Shown: positions 1 to 7,023 of the stretch, piece by piece
Layout of the letters: every line of letters starts with the position of its first letter
How positions within the stretch are numbered: position 1 is the first letter of the stretch
NCBI GenBank assembly: GCA_010031785.1
Contig: RGZA01000010.1
Span: forward strand, 1-32,205
Origin: Alphaproteobacteria bacterium
GTDB lineage: Bacteria > Pseudomonadota > Alphaproteobacteria > UBA9219 > RGZA01
Reading direction: 5' to 3'
Length of the DNA stretch: 32,205 bases
Made by a program: the position numbers and the translations under genes
The notes under the pieces: model-generated
Databases searched by the model: none
What the model was told of the DNA's origin: nothing
The model's input: the letters and a program-made list of their open reading frames with translations, nothing else

Positions 1-7
1 GGGGGCG

Positions 8-104
8 GGGACACCTCAATAAATTCAGATTATTTCTTGCGACTTTCCCTCTCCTTTATGGACGATACGCGCAATGCCCATGTTATATTTGAGGACACGC
101 CCTA
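8..104 (-). pseudogene. possible remnant of a REP-associated tyrosine transposase (RAYT) gene
   Basis: On the minus strand an ATG at 80-78 opens an 18-codon ORF that begins MGIARIV and soon stops at TGA. REP-associated Y1 transposases often begin with a similar ARIV segment followed by a PGxPHHVTQRGN motif, which is absent here. The ORF runs instead into a short basic tail (KGEGKSQ). The flanks carry related termini: TTGAGG at 89-94 and CCTCAA at 15-20 face each other. I read this as a gene reduced to its first codons, last codons and flanks by internal deletion. The similarity rests on a few residues, so it could equally be plain intergenic sequence. Confidence 0.25.
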
Positions 105-122
105 ACAAAAAACACCCATAAA

Positions 123-151
123 AAAACGCCAGATGATTAATCTGGCGTTTT
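123..151. terminator. bidirectional rho-independent terminator
   Basis: AACGCCAGA and TCTGGCGTT form a perfect 9-bp stem around a 7-nt loop. It is flanked by A-runs on the left and T-runs on the right, so it can end transcription on either strand. It lies 24 bp past the stop of the His-rich gene on the minus strand and should terminate it. Confidence 0.8.
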
Positions 152-174
152 AATAATGTTAAGCTGTAAAGCGA

Positions 175-456
175 TTAGTGCTTTGGCTTCATGTGATCGT
201 GGTGGGCATCTTTTTTATCGTCATGATGATCTTTCTTTGCATCATGATGTTCATCCTTGTGGTCAGCTTTCTTTTCATGAGCATCTTTTGCTGCTTCATG
301 TGCTGGCGCTGCTTCTGTAGCAACTGCAGCAGGTGCTGCTGATGGCATTACAGCTGGGGGCGGTGGTGCTGGTGGGGTAACAGGCGCAGCATGATCTTCT
401 GCGAAAGCGGGGGCAGCCAAAAGCATTGCAGCAAGTGCAAGAGCAGCAGTTTTCAT
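175..456 (-). CDS. small secreted His/Lys/Asp-rich protein
   Basis: A 93-residue protein. Residues 1-19 are a clear Sec signal peptide (MKTAALALAAMLLAAPAFA) with an AFA-E cleavage site. Residues about 24-53 are Pro/Ala-rich and probably unstructured. Residues about 57-93 are made almost entirely of His, Lys, Asp and Glu in loose KDxH/HHDxKK repeats, with about 14 histidines. The start is supported by GGAG 7 nt upstream of the ATG, and a strong terminator follows. The composition suggests periplasmic binding of divalent metal (Ni, Zn, Cu or Co) or acid buffering; that is inference. No family is recognised, and low-complexity tails like this evolve by repeat slippage. Confidence 0.8.
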   Translation of the reverse strand: MKTAALALAAMLLAAPAFAEDHAAPVTPPAPPPPAVMPSAAPAAVATEAAPAHEAAKDAHEKKADHKDEHHDAKKDHHDDKKDAHHDHMKPKH

Positions 457-546
457 TGAGTAATCTCCAAAAAGTTAGGTTTTAGTTAGAGTAGTAAGAT
501 GCTAAGTACGCCAGCAAATTATGGCAAGCCTATGTTTGAAAGATTA

Positions 547-2064
547 TTATTTTATGAAGAAATCTTTTTTCGGCTTGATGATTGCCCAGTGGATCTGGGG
601 CCGGGGTGCGGTGGTAACCGTTTGCCATGGCAGGGCAATGGTTTGATCGTGCGTTATATCCTTTGCATCCATTTTGAACAGATATTCTGGCCGTGCTCCA
701 TTATTGACCCAGACAACCAGTGCACCTTTTTTAAGCACATCACCTTCATCAATCCATCGGCTGATCACAGGGTTGCCATCAATAAAGACATGCGGGCGGT
801 GGTTAATGTCGGGTGCATACAGGGCAATGTTACCACCAACCCATGCATCACTGATAATGTATTCAAGGGGCGCCTGCGTTTCCTTGTTCCAGAGTTCATA
901 CATGGTGCGTGATAATTCCTGTCCCGGGAAATGCGCGCGCAAGGGCTTGTAACCTAGGGCCGTTGCATAGATAACGTTGACATAAAAAGCAGTGAGGCCG
1001 AGAAGAAAAACAAAACTCCACGCAAGTGCAAAAATCTTCAGCTTCTTTTCGCTTATCTCGGTCGGTGCTATCACCATGATCCATAGCGGTATGAAGGTGA
1101 GATATGGCATGCCCCACATATCCAGCGCCTTATGGCCAGTGAATAGCGAGATGATGAAATTTAGAATGAGCGGTGCAAAGGCCAGCACACATAACAGGCG
1201 TTTGTTCAGGCGGGGCAATGCATCCGGTGTTTGTTTTGACTTATAGAAAAGCGCAGCAAGCCCAAGCATCGGAAGCATATCGAGGATTTGGGTCAGCGTA
1301 AACCGAACCGGGAAGATCAAGCGCTCCCATATATCCTTGGCTTCCACGCTGCGGCTCAGCGCATAGGTAAAGGGATAAAAATCATGTTGAAACAGCCATC
1401 TTACATGCGGGTAGAGCAGCGCGGCATTGAGCGCCACAAAGCCCAATAAAATAGGGTAGGGTATTTTAAAGAAATTGCTGCGCACCTCTTTTTCTAAAAG
1501 AATGAACAGGCCAAGCCCAAGGACTAGCAGCGCGATCGAATATTTTGCATAAATACCAAGCGTGATGCACAGGCTCAGCAGCAACCAATATTTTATTTTG
1601 TGGCGTAGCACCGCATGGGCAAACGCATAGCCTGCCAATGCCCATGTCATGATCTGCAAGACATTGGGGTTAAATTCGATTGCCAGAAAATTGAAATAAA
1701 CAATGCCTTCGCATAACAGGGCCGCGATCAGCGCTTTGGTCTTGGTGGTGAAGAGGCGCCCGGTGCGATACACCGCCCAAAAGCCAATCGCTGTCGTGAC
1801 CGCCGATAGTCCAAAATAACCAAATCCGGATGATCCGGTGATATGCGTAACAAATTGCAGCAGCCATGCTTGCAACGGTGGGTGCTTGTGGTAGCCCCAT
1901 TGCATTTCGCGGCCCCAGACAAAGCCTTCGGCTACATCAAGCGGTACGCTGGGTTGTGTAAGTGCTGGCAAAATAGTCCAGCACAGAACATGCAAAGCAA
2001 TGAACACCCAGAAGATGCGCGAGGCATTTTTTTCCACAATAGCGGGTGAAAAAGTGAGAGCCAT
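547..2064 (-). CDS. GT39-family (ArnT/PMT-like) membrane glycosyltransferase
   Basis: A 505-residue polytopic membrane protein. Near the N-terminus, after the first membrane segment, it has the acidic loop PLDVAEGFVWG followed by HKHPPLQAWLL, the pattern of PMT_2/GT39 enzymes, which move a sugar from a polyprenyl-phosphate donor to lipid A or another envelope acceptor in the periplasm. About ten further hydrophobic segments follow, then a C-terminal soluble region (about residues 385-505). Its ATG overlaps the stop of the upstream GT2 gene by one base (TAATG), so the two are probably translationally coupled. A GT2 enzyme that charges the lipid carrier plus a GT39 enzyme that transfers the sugar is the ArnC/ArnT or GtrB/Gtr arrangement. 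The sugar and acceptor cannot be read from the sequence. Confidence 0.85.
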   Translation of the reverse strand: MALTFSPAIVEKNASRIFWVFIALHVLCWTILPALTQPSVPLDVAEGFVWGREMQWGYHKHPPLQAWLLQFVTHITGSSGFGYFGLSAVTTAIGFWAVYRTGRLFTTKTKALIAALLCEGIVYFNFLAIEFNPNVLQIMTWALAGYAFAHAVLRHKIKYWLLLSLCITLGIYAKYSIALLVLGLGLFILLEKEVRSNFFKIPYPILLGFVALNAALLYPHVRWLFQHDFYPFTYALSRSVEAKDIWERLIFPVRFTLTQILDMLPMLGLAALFYKSKQTPDALPRLNKRLLCVLAFAPLILNFIISLFTGHKALDMWGMPYLTFIPLWIMVIAPTEISEKKLKIFALAWSFVFLLGLTAFYVNVIYATALGYKPLRAHFPGQELSRTMYELWNKETQAPLEYIISDAWVGGNIALYAPDINHRPHVFIDGNPVISRWIDEGDVLKKGALVVWVNNGARPEYLFKMDAKDITHDQTIALPWQTVTTAPRPQIHWAIIKPKKDFFIK

Positions 2065-3074
2065 TACTTACTGTCATCAATGCCGCGCTGTTCGGCAATG
2101 AAATAAAGCGGGCGGCGTTTCACTTCAACAAAGATCCGCGCGATATATTCGGCCAAAACACCAAGACCAATCAGTTGAATGCCACCAAGCATCAAGACGC
2201 TGACCATGATGGTGGCAAAGCCCGGCACATCAATGCCAAACAGCGTCGTTTGAATGAGCAGATAAGACATATAAAGCAACGAGAAGAGTGAAACAACACA
2301 GCCAATCGCCGTCCACATACGCAAGGGAATGCTGCTGAAGGATAGCAAGCCATCAAATGCAAAGCGGATAAGGCCAATGGGCGACCAGCTTGAGATGCCT
2401 TTGTAGCGCGGAGCAACATCAAACTCCACGCTCGCGCTTGAAAAACCAACCCAGCTCATCAGGCCTTTCATGAAACGACTGCGCTCGGGCAATGCATTTA
2501 CCGCATCAATTACCTTGCGGTCGAGCAGGCGGAAATCACCCGCGCCTTCGGGCAATTTAATGTCACCAATTTTATCAAACAGCCAGTAATAGAAATGACT
2601 AAACTGGCGGCGCGCAATACCATCGGTATCGCGGTTGCGGCGCAGCGCATAGACCATCTGCACACCATCCTGCCATTTTTTATAAAGCTCGGGAATAATC
2701 TCGGGTGGATGCTGTAAATCGCTATCCATAATAATCGCTGCATTACCGCGTGCATGCGAAAGGCCGCAGCTGACCGTATTTTCTTTGCCAAAATTACGTG
2801 CAAGGCGAATGGTAATAATGCGCGGGTTGCGAGTGTGATGTGCAACCAGTCGCGCATAAGTATCATCGGTGCTGCCATCATCAATGGCGATCAGCTCGTA
2901 AGGGATGGCCATTGTTTCAAAAACGGCTTCAAGGCGGCTGAAGAGCAAATCAAGATTCTCTGCCTCGTTATGGCAGGGAAGGATGACGCTGAGGATCGGA
3001 AGAGGAGATTGTGACACGGGGGATTCTAACTGCGGTGTTTCTGACATGGATGAAATGAGCATGGCAGAAAACAC
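2064..3074 (-). CDS. GT2 polyprenyl-phosphate glycosyltransferase (GtrB/DPM1-like)
   Basis: Up to 336 residues. The GT-A domain starts at about residue 27 (LPILSVILPCHNEAENL) and has the nucleotide-binding IAIDDGSTDDT and the metal-binding MDSDLQHPPEIIPEL typical of DPM1/GtrB/ArnC enzymes, which load a sugar on undecaprenyl phosphate. Two C-terminal hydrophobic segments (about residues 235-315) anchor it as in GtrB. The longest frame starts at a GTG (3074). In-frame ATGs at 3062 and 3047 are alternatives, and the latter would give MSETPQL; no Shine-Dalgarno sequence separates them. The gene lies 21 bp after rpsU and overlaps the GT39 gene by one base, so the three are likely co-transcribed. 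Confidence 0.87.
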   Translation of the reverse strand: MFSAMLISSMSETPQLESPVSQSPLPILSVILPCHNEAENLDLLFSRLEAVFETMAIPYELIAIDDGSTDDTYARLVAHHTRNPRIITIRLARNFGKENTVSCGLSHARGNAAIIMDSDLQHPPEIIPELYKKWQDGVQMVYALRRNRDTDGIARRQFSHFYYWLFDKIGDIKLPEGAGDFRLLDRKVIDAVNALPERSRFMKGLMSWVGFSSASVEFDVAPRYKGISSWSPIGLIRFAFDGLLSFSSIPLRMWTAIGCVVSLFSLLYMSYLLIQTTLFGIDVPGFATIMVSVLMLGGIQLIGLGVLAEYIARIFVEVKRRPLYFIAEQRGIDDSK

Positions 3075-3095
3075 CGAAGGTACAAAGAAAGGTTT

Positions 3096-3299
3096 TTAGA
3101 ACCCTTCGCGTTCTTTGCGCTTGCGTTCAACCTTGCGCAGACGGCGAACGGCTTCAGAACCTTCACGCGCTTTGCGCTCGGACGGCTTTTCGTAATAGCG
3201 GCGCAGCTTCATTTCACGAAATACACCTTCACGTTGCAATTTCTTCTTCAACGCGCGAAGCGCCTGGTCCACATTATTATCACGAACGCTAACTTGCAA
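3096..3299 (-). CDS. rpsU: 30S ribosomal protein bS21
   Basis: A 67-residue, strongly basic protein with the alphaproteobacterial bS21 signature: [21 protein letters not shown], then [15 protein letters not shown] and an Arg/Lys-rich tail. It binds the small subunit near the anti-Shine-Dalgarno region of 16S rRNA and helps initiation. The start is a TTG. It is fixed by AGGAG placed 7 nt upstream and by the family N-terminus, which begins at this residue; no ATG precedes it in frame. It is divergent from a COQ9-family gene, a pairing well known in alphaproteobacteria, and heads the glycosyltransferase genes. Confidence 0.97.
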   Translation of the reverse strand: MQVSVRDNNVDQALRALKKKLQREGVFREMKLRRYYEKPSERKAREGSEAVRRLRKVERKRKEREGF

Positions 3300-3384
3300 A
3301 GCCGTCTCCTACTTTCAATTTTACAAAACAAATTCTGATCGGTTTCTCTGTTAGTCTCAGGGCCGAACCTCTTTCAAGCTGCGC

Positions 3385-3413
3385 AAACTAGTGAAAGCCT
3401 TTTGAAAAAGCAA
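3385..3413 (-). promoter_or_regulatory. candidate sigma-70-type promoter for rpsU
   Basis: On the minus strand TTGCTT (3413-3408) and TAGTTT (3390-3385) are separated by exactly 17 bp. Transcription would begin about 80 nt before the rpsU TTG. Only the -35 box is good, so this is a candidate only. The rest of the 3300-3492 gap must also hold the divergent promoter for COQ9, for which I see no convincing pair of boxes. Confidence 0.35.
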
Positions 3414-3492
3414 GCTAGCATTACTTATGCCCTATATAGTTCGCTTTTTGTTCCTGTTTGGCTTATATTTCGCGTCATGCTAGGTTTATCAA

Positions 3493-4095
3493 ATGGAACA
3501 ATTATCCAAAGAAATGCTGATAAATGCCGCCCTGCGGCAAATCCCGTTTGAAGGCTGGACCCGCCGTGCTTTTGAAAAGGCCGAGGAATCGGAAGGATTA
3601 TCCGCTGGCACCTATGCCGCTTATTTCCCCGGCGGTGTGCAGGATGTAATCAAGGCGATGCATCGCTGGGTGGATGAACAGATGGTCAAGAAAATTGACG
3701 CGCAGCCTGATTTTGCAAATGCAAAAATCCGTGAGAAAATCTTCCGCTGCGTGATGGCGCGTATTGAAATTTTAACGCCGCATCGTGAAGCGATCCGCCG
3801 TCTGGTCGGGCATCAACTCTTGCCATGGAACAAGCCATCAGGTGTGCGTGATCTTGGTTGTGCTGCCGATGCTATGTGGAAGCTCGCAGGTGATCGCTCG
3901 GTCGATTATAATTTTTATACCAAACGCATTTTGCTCTCGGGCGTTTATGCCTCAACGCTCAATCACTGGTTCAGCGATAGCAGCGATGATTTTGCCAGCA
4001 CACAGGAATTCCTGCGCGCACGTATTGAGAATGTTCTGAAGTTCGGAAAGTTTGTGGGCGGGATAAAAGAGCGCTTTAAAGGAAAAGCGGCTTAA
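3493..4095 (+). CDS. COQ9-family protein (rpsU-divergent)
   Basis: A 200-residue protein of the COQ9 / 'rpsU-divergently transcribed' family. The N-terminal half looks like a TetR-style three-helix segment (MLINAALRQIPFEGWTRRAF... AAYFPGGVQDVIKAMHRW). The C-terminal half carries the lipid-binding COQ9 core (LSGVYASTLNHWFSDSSDDF, then FLRARIENVLKFGKF). In mitochondria COQ9 binds isoprene lipids and presents ubiquinone precursors to COQ7. A bacterial role in ubiquinone synthesis is inferred. The position directly divergent from rpsU matches the family's usual context and makes the call secure. The start is the ATG at 3493, and no strong Shine-Dalgarno sequence is visible. Confidence 0.9.
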   Translation: MEQLSKEMLINAALRQIPFEGWTRRAFEKAEESEGLSAGTYAAYFPGGVQDVIKAMHRWVDEQMVKKIDAQPDFANAKIREKIFRCVMARIEILTPHREAIRRLVGHQLLPWNKPSGVRDLGCAADAMWKLAGDRSVDYNFYTKRILLSGVYASTLNHWFSDSSDDFASTQEFLRARIENVLKFGKFVGGIKERFKGKAA

Positions 4096-4098
4096 ATG

Positions 4099-4443
4099 TT
4101 ATAGCGTGAGTTCAGCATAATGAACGCCTGATGGCAGCGCTGTGTTACGCTGTACATTTTGGTGAAGGGGCTGCCGAGCGCTGTTTTGATAACAAAGCTT
4201 TCCGCCAGCTTCGACCTTCGCAATGCATACTTCCAGAAGTGCTTCGCCAAATTCTTTGCCTGAAAGTGCGCTGCCTCTATCCATCTCACGAATGAGGGGA
4301 CCAGATAGCTTATCATCGGCTCCTGCAACCTGATCCCATCTGCCATTACCAAGTTGAAAGAGAATTTTAAATCCGCGTCCTTTTCCTTGAAGAAAATGAT
4401 TTCCGGATGCTATTGCATCTTCTTTTTTATATAATGCAGGCAT
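4099..4443 (-). CDS. orphan small protein, unknown function
   Basis: The likely product is 114 residues from the ATG at 4443, beginning MPALYKKEDAIASGNHFLQG. AAAGG sits 6 nt before this ATG, so I prefer it to an in-frame ATG at 4464 that has no ribosome site. There is no signal peptide or membrane segment. The composition is that of a soluble globular protein, with Gly-rich stretches (QGKGRGFKILFQLGNGRWDQV) and a Glu/Ala helix (GKEFGEALLEVCIAKVEAGG). I do not recognise a family. The gene converges on COQ9 with only 3 bp between stops. The 4465-4595 region upstream is AT-rich with no other gene. Confidence 0.6.
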   Translation of the reverse strand: MPALYKKEDAIASGNHFLQGKGRGFKILFQLGNGRWDQVAGADDKLSGPLIREMDRGSALSGKEFGEALLEVCIAKVEAGGKLCYQNSARQPLHQNVQRNTALPSGVHYAELTL

Positions 4444-4595
4444 ATGCGTACCTTTAAATCTCAAAATGTGAAAAAATAAAATTCAAATGCCCAGCACATT
4501 GCTGTCACTTCTAATTTACAAACACTAAAATATCCCACGCGAAACTAAAAAGCTTTTTCTAAGACCTTATAATCACTGTATAAATATACAAAAGA

Positions 4596-5102
4596 TTATT
4601 CCGTCTTATCGCTTACAGCATTCTTTTTACGGAATTGGTCAAGGCTGATCACCACGCCTTTTTCGCCATCATCTTTTGGCGTTGTGGCTTTTTTGATTTC
4701 CTCATTCGCGCTGTCATCATCAAACGCATCATCTTCATCGCCTTCTTCCATGGTCTGGAATTGCAACGCAAAATTGACGGATGGATCAGCAAAGGTAGTG
4801 ATCGCGCCAAACGGAACCGTCAGGCGTTCCTTGATGTTATTAAAGCTCAGCGTCACGCTGAATCCGGTTTCAGTGACCACCAGCCCATAATACTGGTATT
4901 GCAACACGATGGTCATTTCCTTGGGATATTGCTCATGCAGATGCGGGGGGATTTGCACGCCCGCAAATTCGGTCAGGAATGAGATATAGAAATGATGGCT
5001 GCCAGGAAGGCCGCGCTCTGCCACCATTTTCAGCGTGTCGGAAACAACGCGGCGCAATGCGCCTTCAACCATTAAATCGTAACGTAAATCTTCATCTGAC
5101 AT
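4596..5102 (-). CDS. sspB: SspB-alpha adaptor for ClpXP
   Basis: A 168-residue protein of the alphaproteobacterial SspB family. Residues about 1-116 are the dimeric substrate-binding domain (FYISFLTEFAGVQIPPHL, MTIVLQYQYYGLVV, FSVTLSFNNIKERLTVPFGAI). Residues 118-135 form a very acidic flexible linker. Residues 149-160 are GVVISLDQFRKK, the conserved C-terminal motif that docks on ClpX. SspB captures ssrA-tagged polypeptides and delivers them to ClpXP. The tmRNA gene that makes those tags lies about 270 bp upstream on the same strand. No Shine-Dalgarno sequence is evident before the ATG. Confidence 0.92.
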   Translation of the reverse strand: MSDEDLRYDLMVEGALRRVVSDTLKMVAERGLPGSHHFYISFLTEFAGVQIPPHLHEQYPKEMTIVLQYQYYGLVVTETGFSVTLSFNNIKERLTVPFGAITTFADPSVNFALQFQTMEEGDEDDAFDDDSANEEIKKATTPKDDGEKGVVISLDQFRKKNAVSDKTE

Positions 5103-5218
5103 GAACAGGAACTGGATGCTAGGGGTTATCGGCTTATTTTATACATCCTTCTTCGCCCGAGTGCGGTACTAAGTCAAGGGAGGGTTTTTCAATACGTTTT
5201 TAAAGGCTATCACAAAGA

Positions 5219-5340
5219 AGTCATGCCCGCGAAGGCGGGCATCCACGAGCTTGCTTCTTTGTTTTAAGAAGTCAGTAAGCGCGTATATTTTTGCATTTTT
5301 TTAAGTAAGTTCGTGGATGCCCGCCTTCGCGGGCATGACT
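5219..5340. repeat. long inverted-repeat (MITE/BIME-like) element, copy 1
   Basis: Two 38-nt arms (5219-5256 and 5303-5340) are reverse complements with 2 mismatches. Each arm contains a smaller palindrome, ATGCCCGCGAAGGCGGGCAT. The AT-rich 46-nt centre has no gene. The same arm sequence recurs at 17556-17658 and its core at 26923-26952, so this is a dispersed family. It fills most of the 5103-5369 gap between sspB and ssrA. It could fold into a long hairpin in RNA read from either strand. Confidence 0.9.
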
Positions 5341-5369
5341 GCAAGGTTTGTGAGTTCTATAAATAAAGT

Positions 5370-5745
5370 GGGGGGCTTCTGTTGCCCGGTGCCCCCCGGA
5401 CCGCTAAGACTTAAACTATCTTACCGAGTCCCAAAGGACTAAGCAGCGATAGCGATTTCGTCTTGAGGAGCAACGTTGTCGTTGGCATCCGTAGTTGTTA
5501 GCCCGATAACGGCGGAACCATGCCGAGCAAAAACTGCACTTTTACTACATACGTCGATCCTAGTTCGCCCCCACAGCAAAAGTCAGTAATGAGGATTTAG
5601 TAATGAGTAGTAAGAGCTATTTCTTCACTACTCACTACTCTTTACTCACTACTACCTTTTGATGGTGGAGGCGCCGGGTACCGCCCCCGGGTCCGTCCTG
5701 CTTATTCTGTACAGCGTTTATCACTATAGTCGGTAAAACCGACGC
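5370..5745 (-). ncRNA. ssrA: tmRNA, circularly permuted two-piece form
   Basis: Transcribed on the minus strand as acceptor piece, spacer, then coding piece. The acceptor piece ends in CGCCTCCACCA at 5663 and is preceded by a T-arm-like GC-rich hairpin and a GTCGG/CCGAC hairpin (5729-5743). An AT-rich spacer with CACTACT repeats (about 5573-5662) is presumably removed. The coding piece begins GGGGGCG at 5572, followed by the conserved GGATCGACG. Its 7 bases pair with the acceptor 3' strand and leave G3-U70, the AlaRS identity pair. The tag frame runs from 5486 to the TAG at 5439 and reads ANDNVAPQDEIAIAA. The GC-rich 3' part (about 5370-5400) forms the last helix. A TATAAG at 5755-5750 could be the -10 box. 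tmRNA rescues stalled ribosomes, and the outer boundaries are approximate. Confidence 0.95.
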
Positions 5746-5879
5746 CCATCTTATAGCACAAAACCCGTAACAAATCGTGCACTTATTTTAATCAGATATT
5801 TCAACCCGTTATAAGTTGACCTTAAGGGGCTTTCTTATGAAACTAGAGCCATATTGATTCCTCTTATCTGGATTCCATC

Positions 5880-6827
5880 ATGCCTGTTTCTGCTGAACAA
5901 CGCTCCGAAATTGACCAAATCCGCTCCGAAACCAAGCCAACGCGCCGGGTTACGGTTCCTGCACTTGAAGAAATTCTGTATGAGCCACTGCCGGTGCTCG
6001 ATCACGGCTTTGTGCGCGTGATTGATTATATGGGCGATGATAATGCGGTGGTGCAGGCTGCGCGCGTATCATACGGCAAGGGCACCAAGAAAATGAGCGA
6101 AGATGCGGGTCTCATCCGCTATCTGATGCGCCACTGGCATTCAACGCCGTTTGAAATGTGCGAAATCAAATTCCATGTGAAGCTGCCGATTTTTGTCGCG
6201 CGCCAATGGATCCGTCATCGCACCGCCAATGTGAATGAATATTCTGCGCGCTATTCAATCATGGATAAGGAATTTTATCTGCCGCAACGCGACCAGATGG
6301 CAGTGCAATCCACGCAAAACCGTCAGGGCCGAGGCCAAACGCTAAACGATCAAGAGTCTGCACGCGTGATGGAGCTGCTTAAAAACGATTCCGAGCAGGT
6401 CTATGAGCATTATCAGGAAATGCTCAATGAAGATGAAAAAGGCAATGTGATTGATGCGGGCCGCGAAGGTTTTGCACGCGAACTTGCCCGTATGAACCTC
6501 ACGCTCAATTATTATACGCAATGGTATTGGAAGGTGGATCTGAATAATCTGATGCACTTCCTGCGCCTGCGCGCTGATGATCATGCGCAATATGAAATCC
6601 GCGTTTACGCAGAAGTGATGCTTGATGTATTGCAGCGCTGGTGCCCGCATACCTTTGGTGCATTCAAGGAATACCGCATGGGTGGCGCAAATATTTCAAC
6701 AACCGGGATCGGCATTGTACGCCGCATGCTGGCGGGTGAAAAAGTGCAGCAAAGCGATAGCGGCCTTTCCAAGCGCGAATGGAATGAATTGATGGATGAT
6801 CTGGGGCTTGAAAAACTGAAGGCGTAA
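5880..6827 (+). CDS. thyX: flavin-dependent thymidylate synthase ThyX
   Basis: A 315-residue ThyX. It converts dUMP to dTMP using methylenetetrahydrofolate and reduced FAD, and replaces ThyA. The diagnostic motif RHRTxxxNxxSxR is at residues 112-124 ([13 protein letters not shown]). [20 protein letters not shown] near residues 224-240 fits the C-terminal substrate-binding helices. The N-terminal 25 residues or so are a polar extension seen in many alphaproteobacterial ThyX. The 5746-5879 leader has TTGACC at 5817 without a matching -10 box, and two GATTC sites (5856 and 5871). Confidence 0.96.
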   Translation: MPVSAEQRSEIDQIRSETKPTRRVTVPALEEILYEPLPVLDHGFVRVIDYMGDDNAVVQAARVSYGKGTKKMSEDAGLIRYLMRHWHSTPFEMCEIKFHVKLPIFVARQWIRHRTANVNEYSARYSIMDKEFYLPQRDQMAVQSTQNRQGRGQTLNDQESARVMELLKNDSEQVYEHYQEMLNEDEKGNVIDAGREGFARELARMNLTLNYYTQWYWKVDLNNLMHFLRLRADDHAQYEIRVYAEVMLDVLQRWCPHTFGAFKEYRMGGANISTTGIGIVRRMLAGEKVQQSDSGLSKREWNELMDDLGLEKLKA

Positions 6828-6858
6828 TAAATAGACTTACCGAAGCAATACAGCTATT

Positions 6859-6981
6859 CCCCGCCCCTTGCGGGCGGGGTTAGGGGTGGGGTAGATAATT
6901 AAGTAAGTACGAAACCAGCAAGAAATAAGACTTAGCAAGCTAAGTCATAAGTTCTTGCATCCTCTCCCGCAAGGGAAGAGG
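6859..6981. repeat. cluster of three hairpins between thyX and nhaA
   Basis: Three inverted repeats lie in the 196-bp gap. The first is CCCCGCCC/GGGCGGGG (6859-6879, loop CTTGC), followed by a G-rich tract of the type often seen as a dispersed REP in alphaproteobacteria. The second is a nested hairpin at 6918-6958, with GCAAGAA/TTCTTGC outside and GACTTAGC/GCTAAGTC inside. The third is CCTCTCCC pairing with GGGAAGAGG (6961-6981, one bulge). None is followed by a T-run, so they are not simple terminators. Confidence 0.7.
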
Positions 6982-7023
6982 CTTATCGTCTCGGGCTTTA
7001 TAACTCAGAGTTAAACGCAACTA

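Noticed and set aside
499-912. Plus-strand ORF inside the GT39 gene
   Set aside because: It lies antisense to a convincing membrane glycosyltransferase and has no recognisable domain or ribosome site.
5573-5662. CACTACT repeats considered as a short CRISPR or tandem array
   Set aside because: The units are short, irregular and without spacers, and the location matches the excised spacer of permuted ssrA.
5746-5800. Full promoter for ssrA
   Set aside because: A TATAAG -10-like box is present but no matching -35 box at 16-18 bp could be found.
6859-6885. GC-rich hairpin after thyX as a rho-independent terminator
   Set aside because: The stem is strong but is followed by a G-rich tract instead of a T-run.
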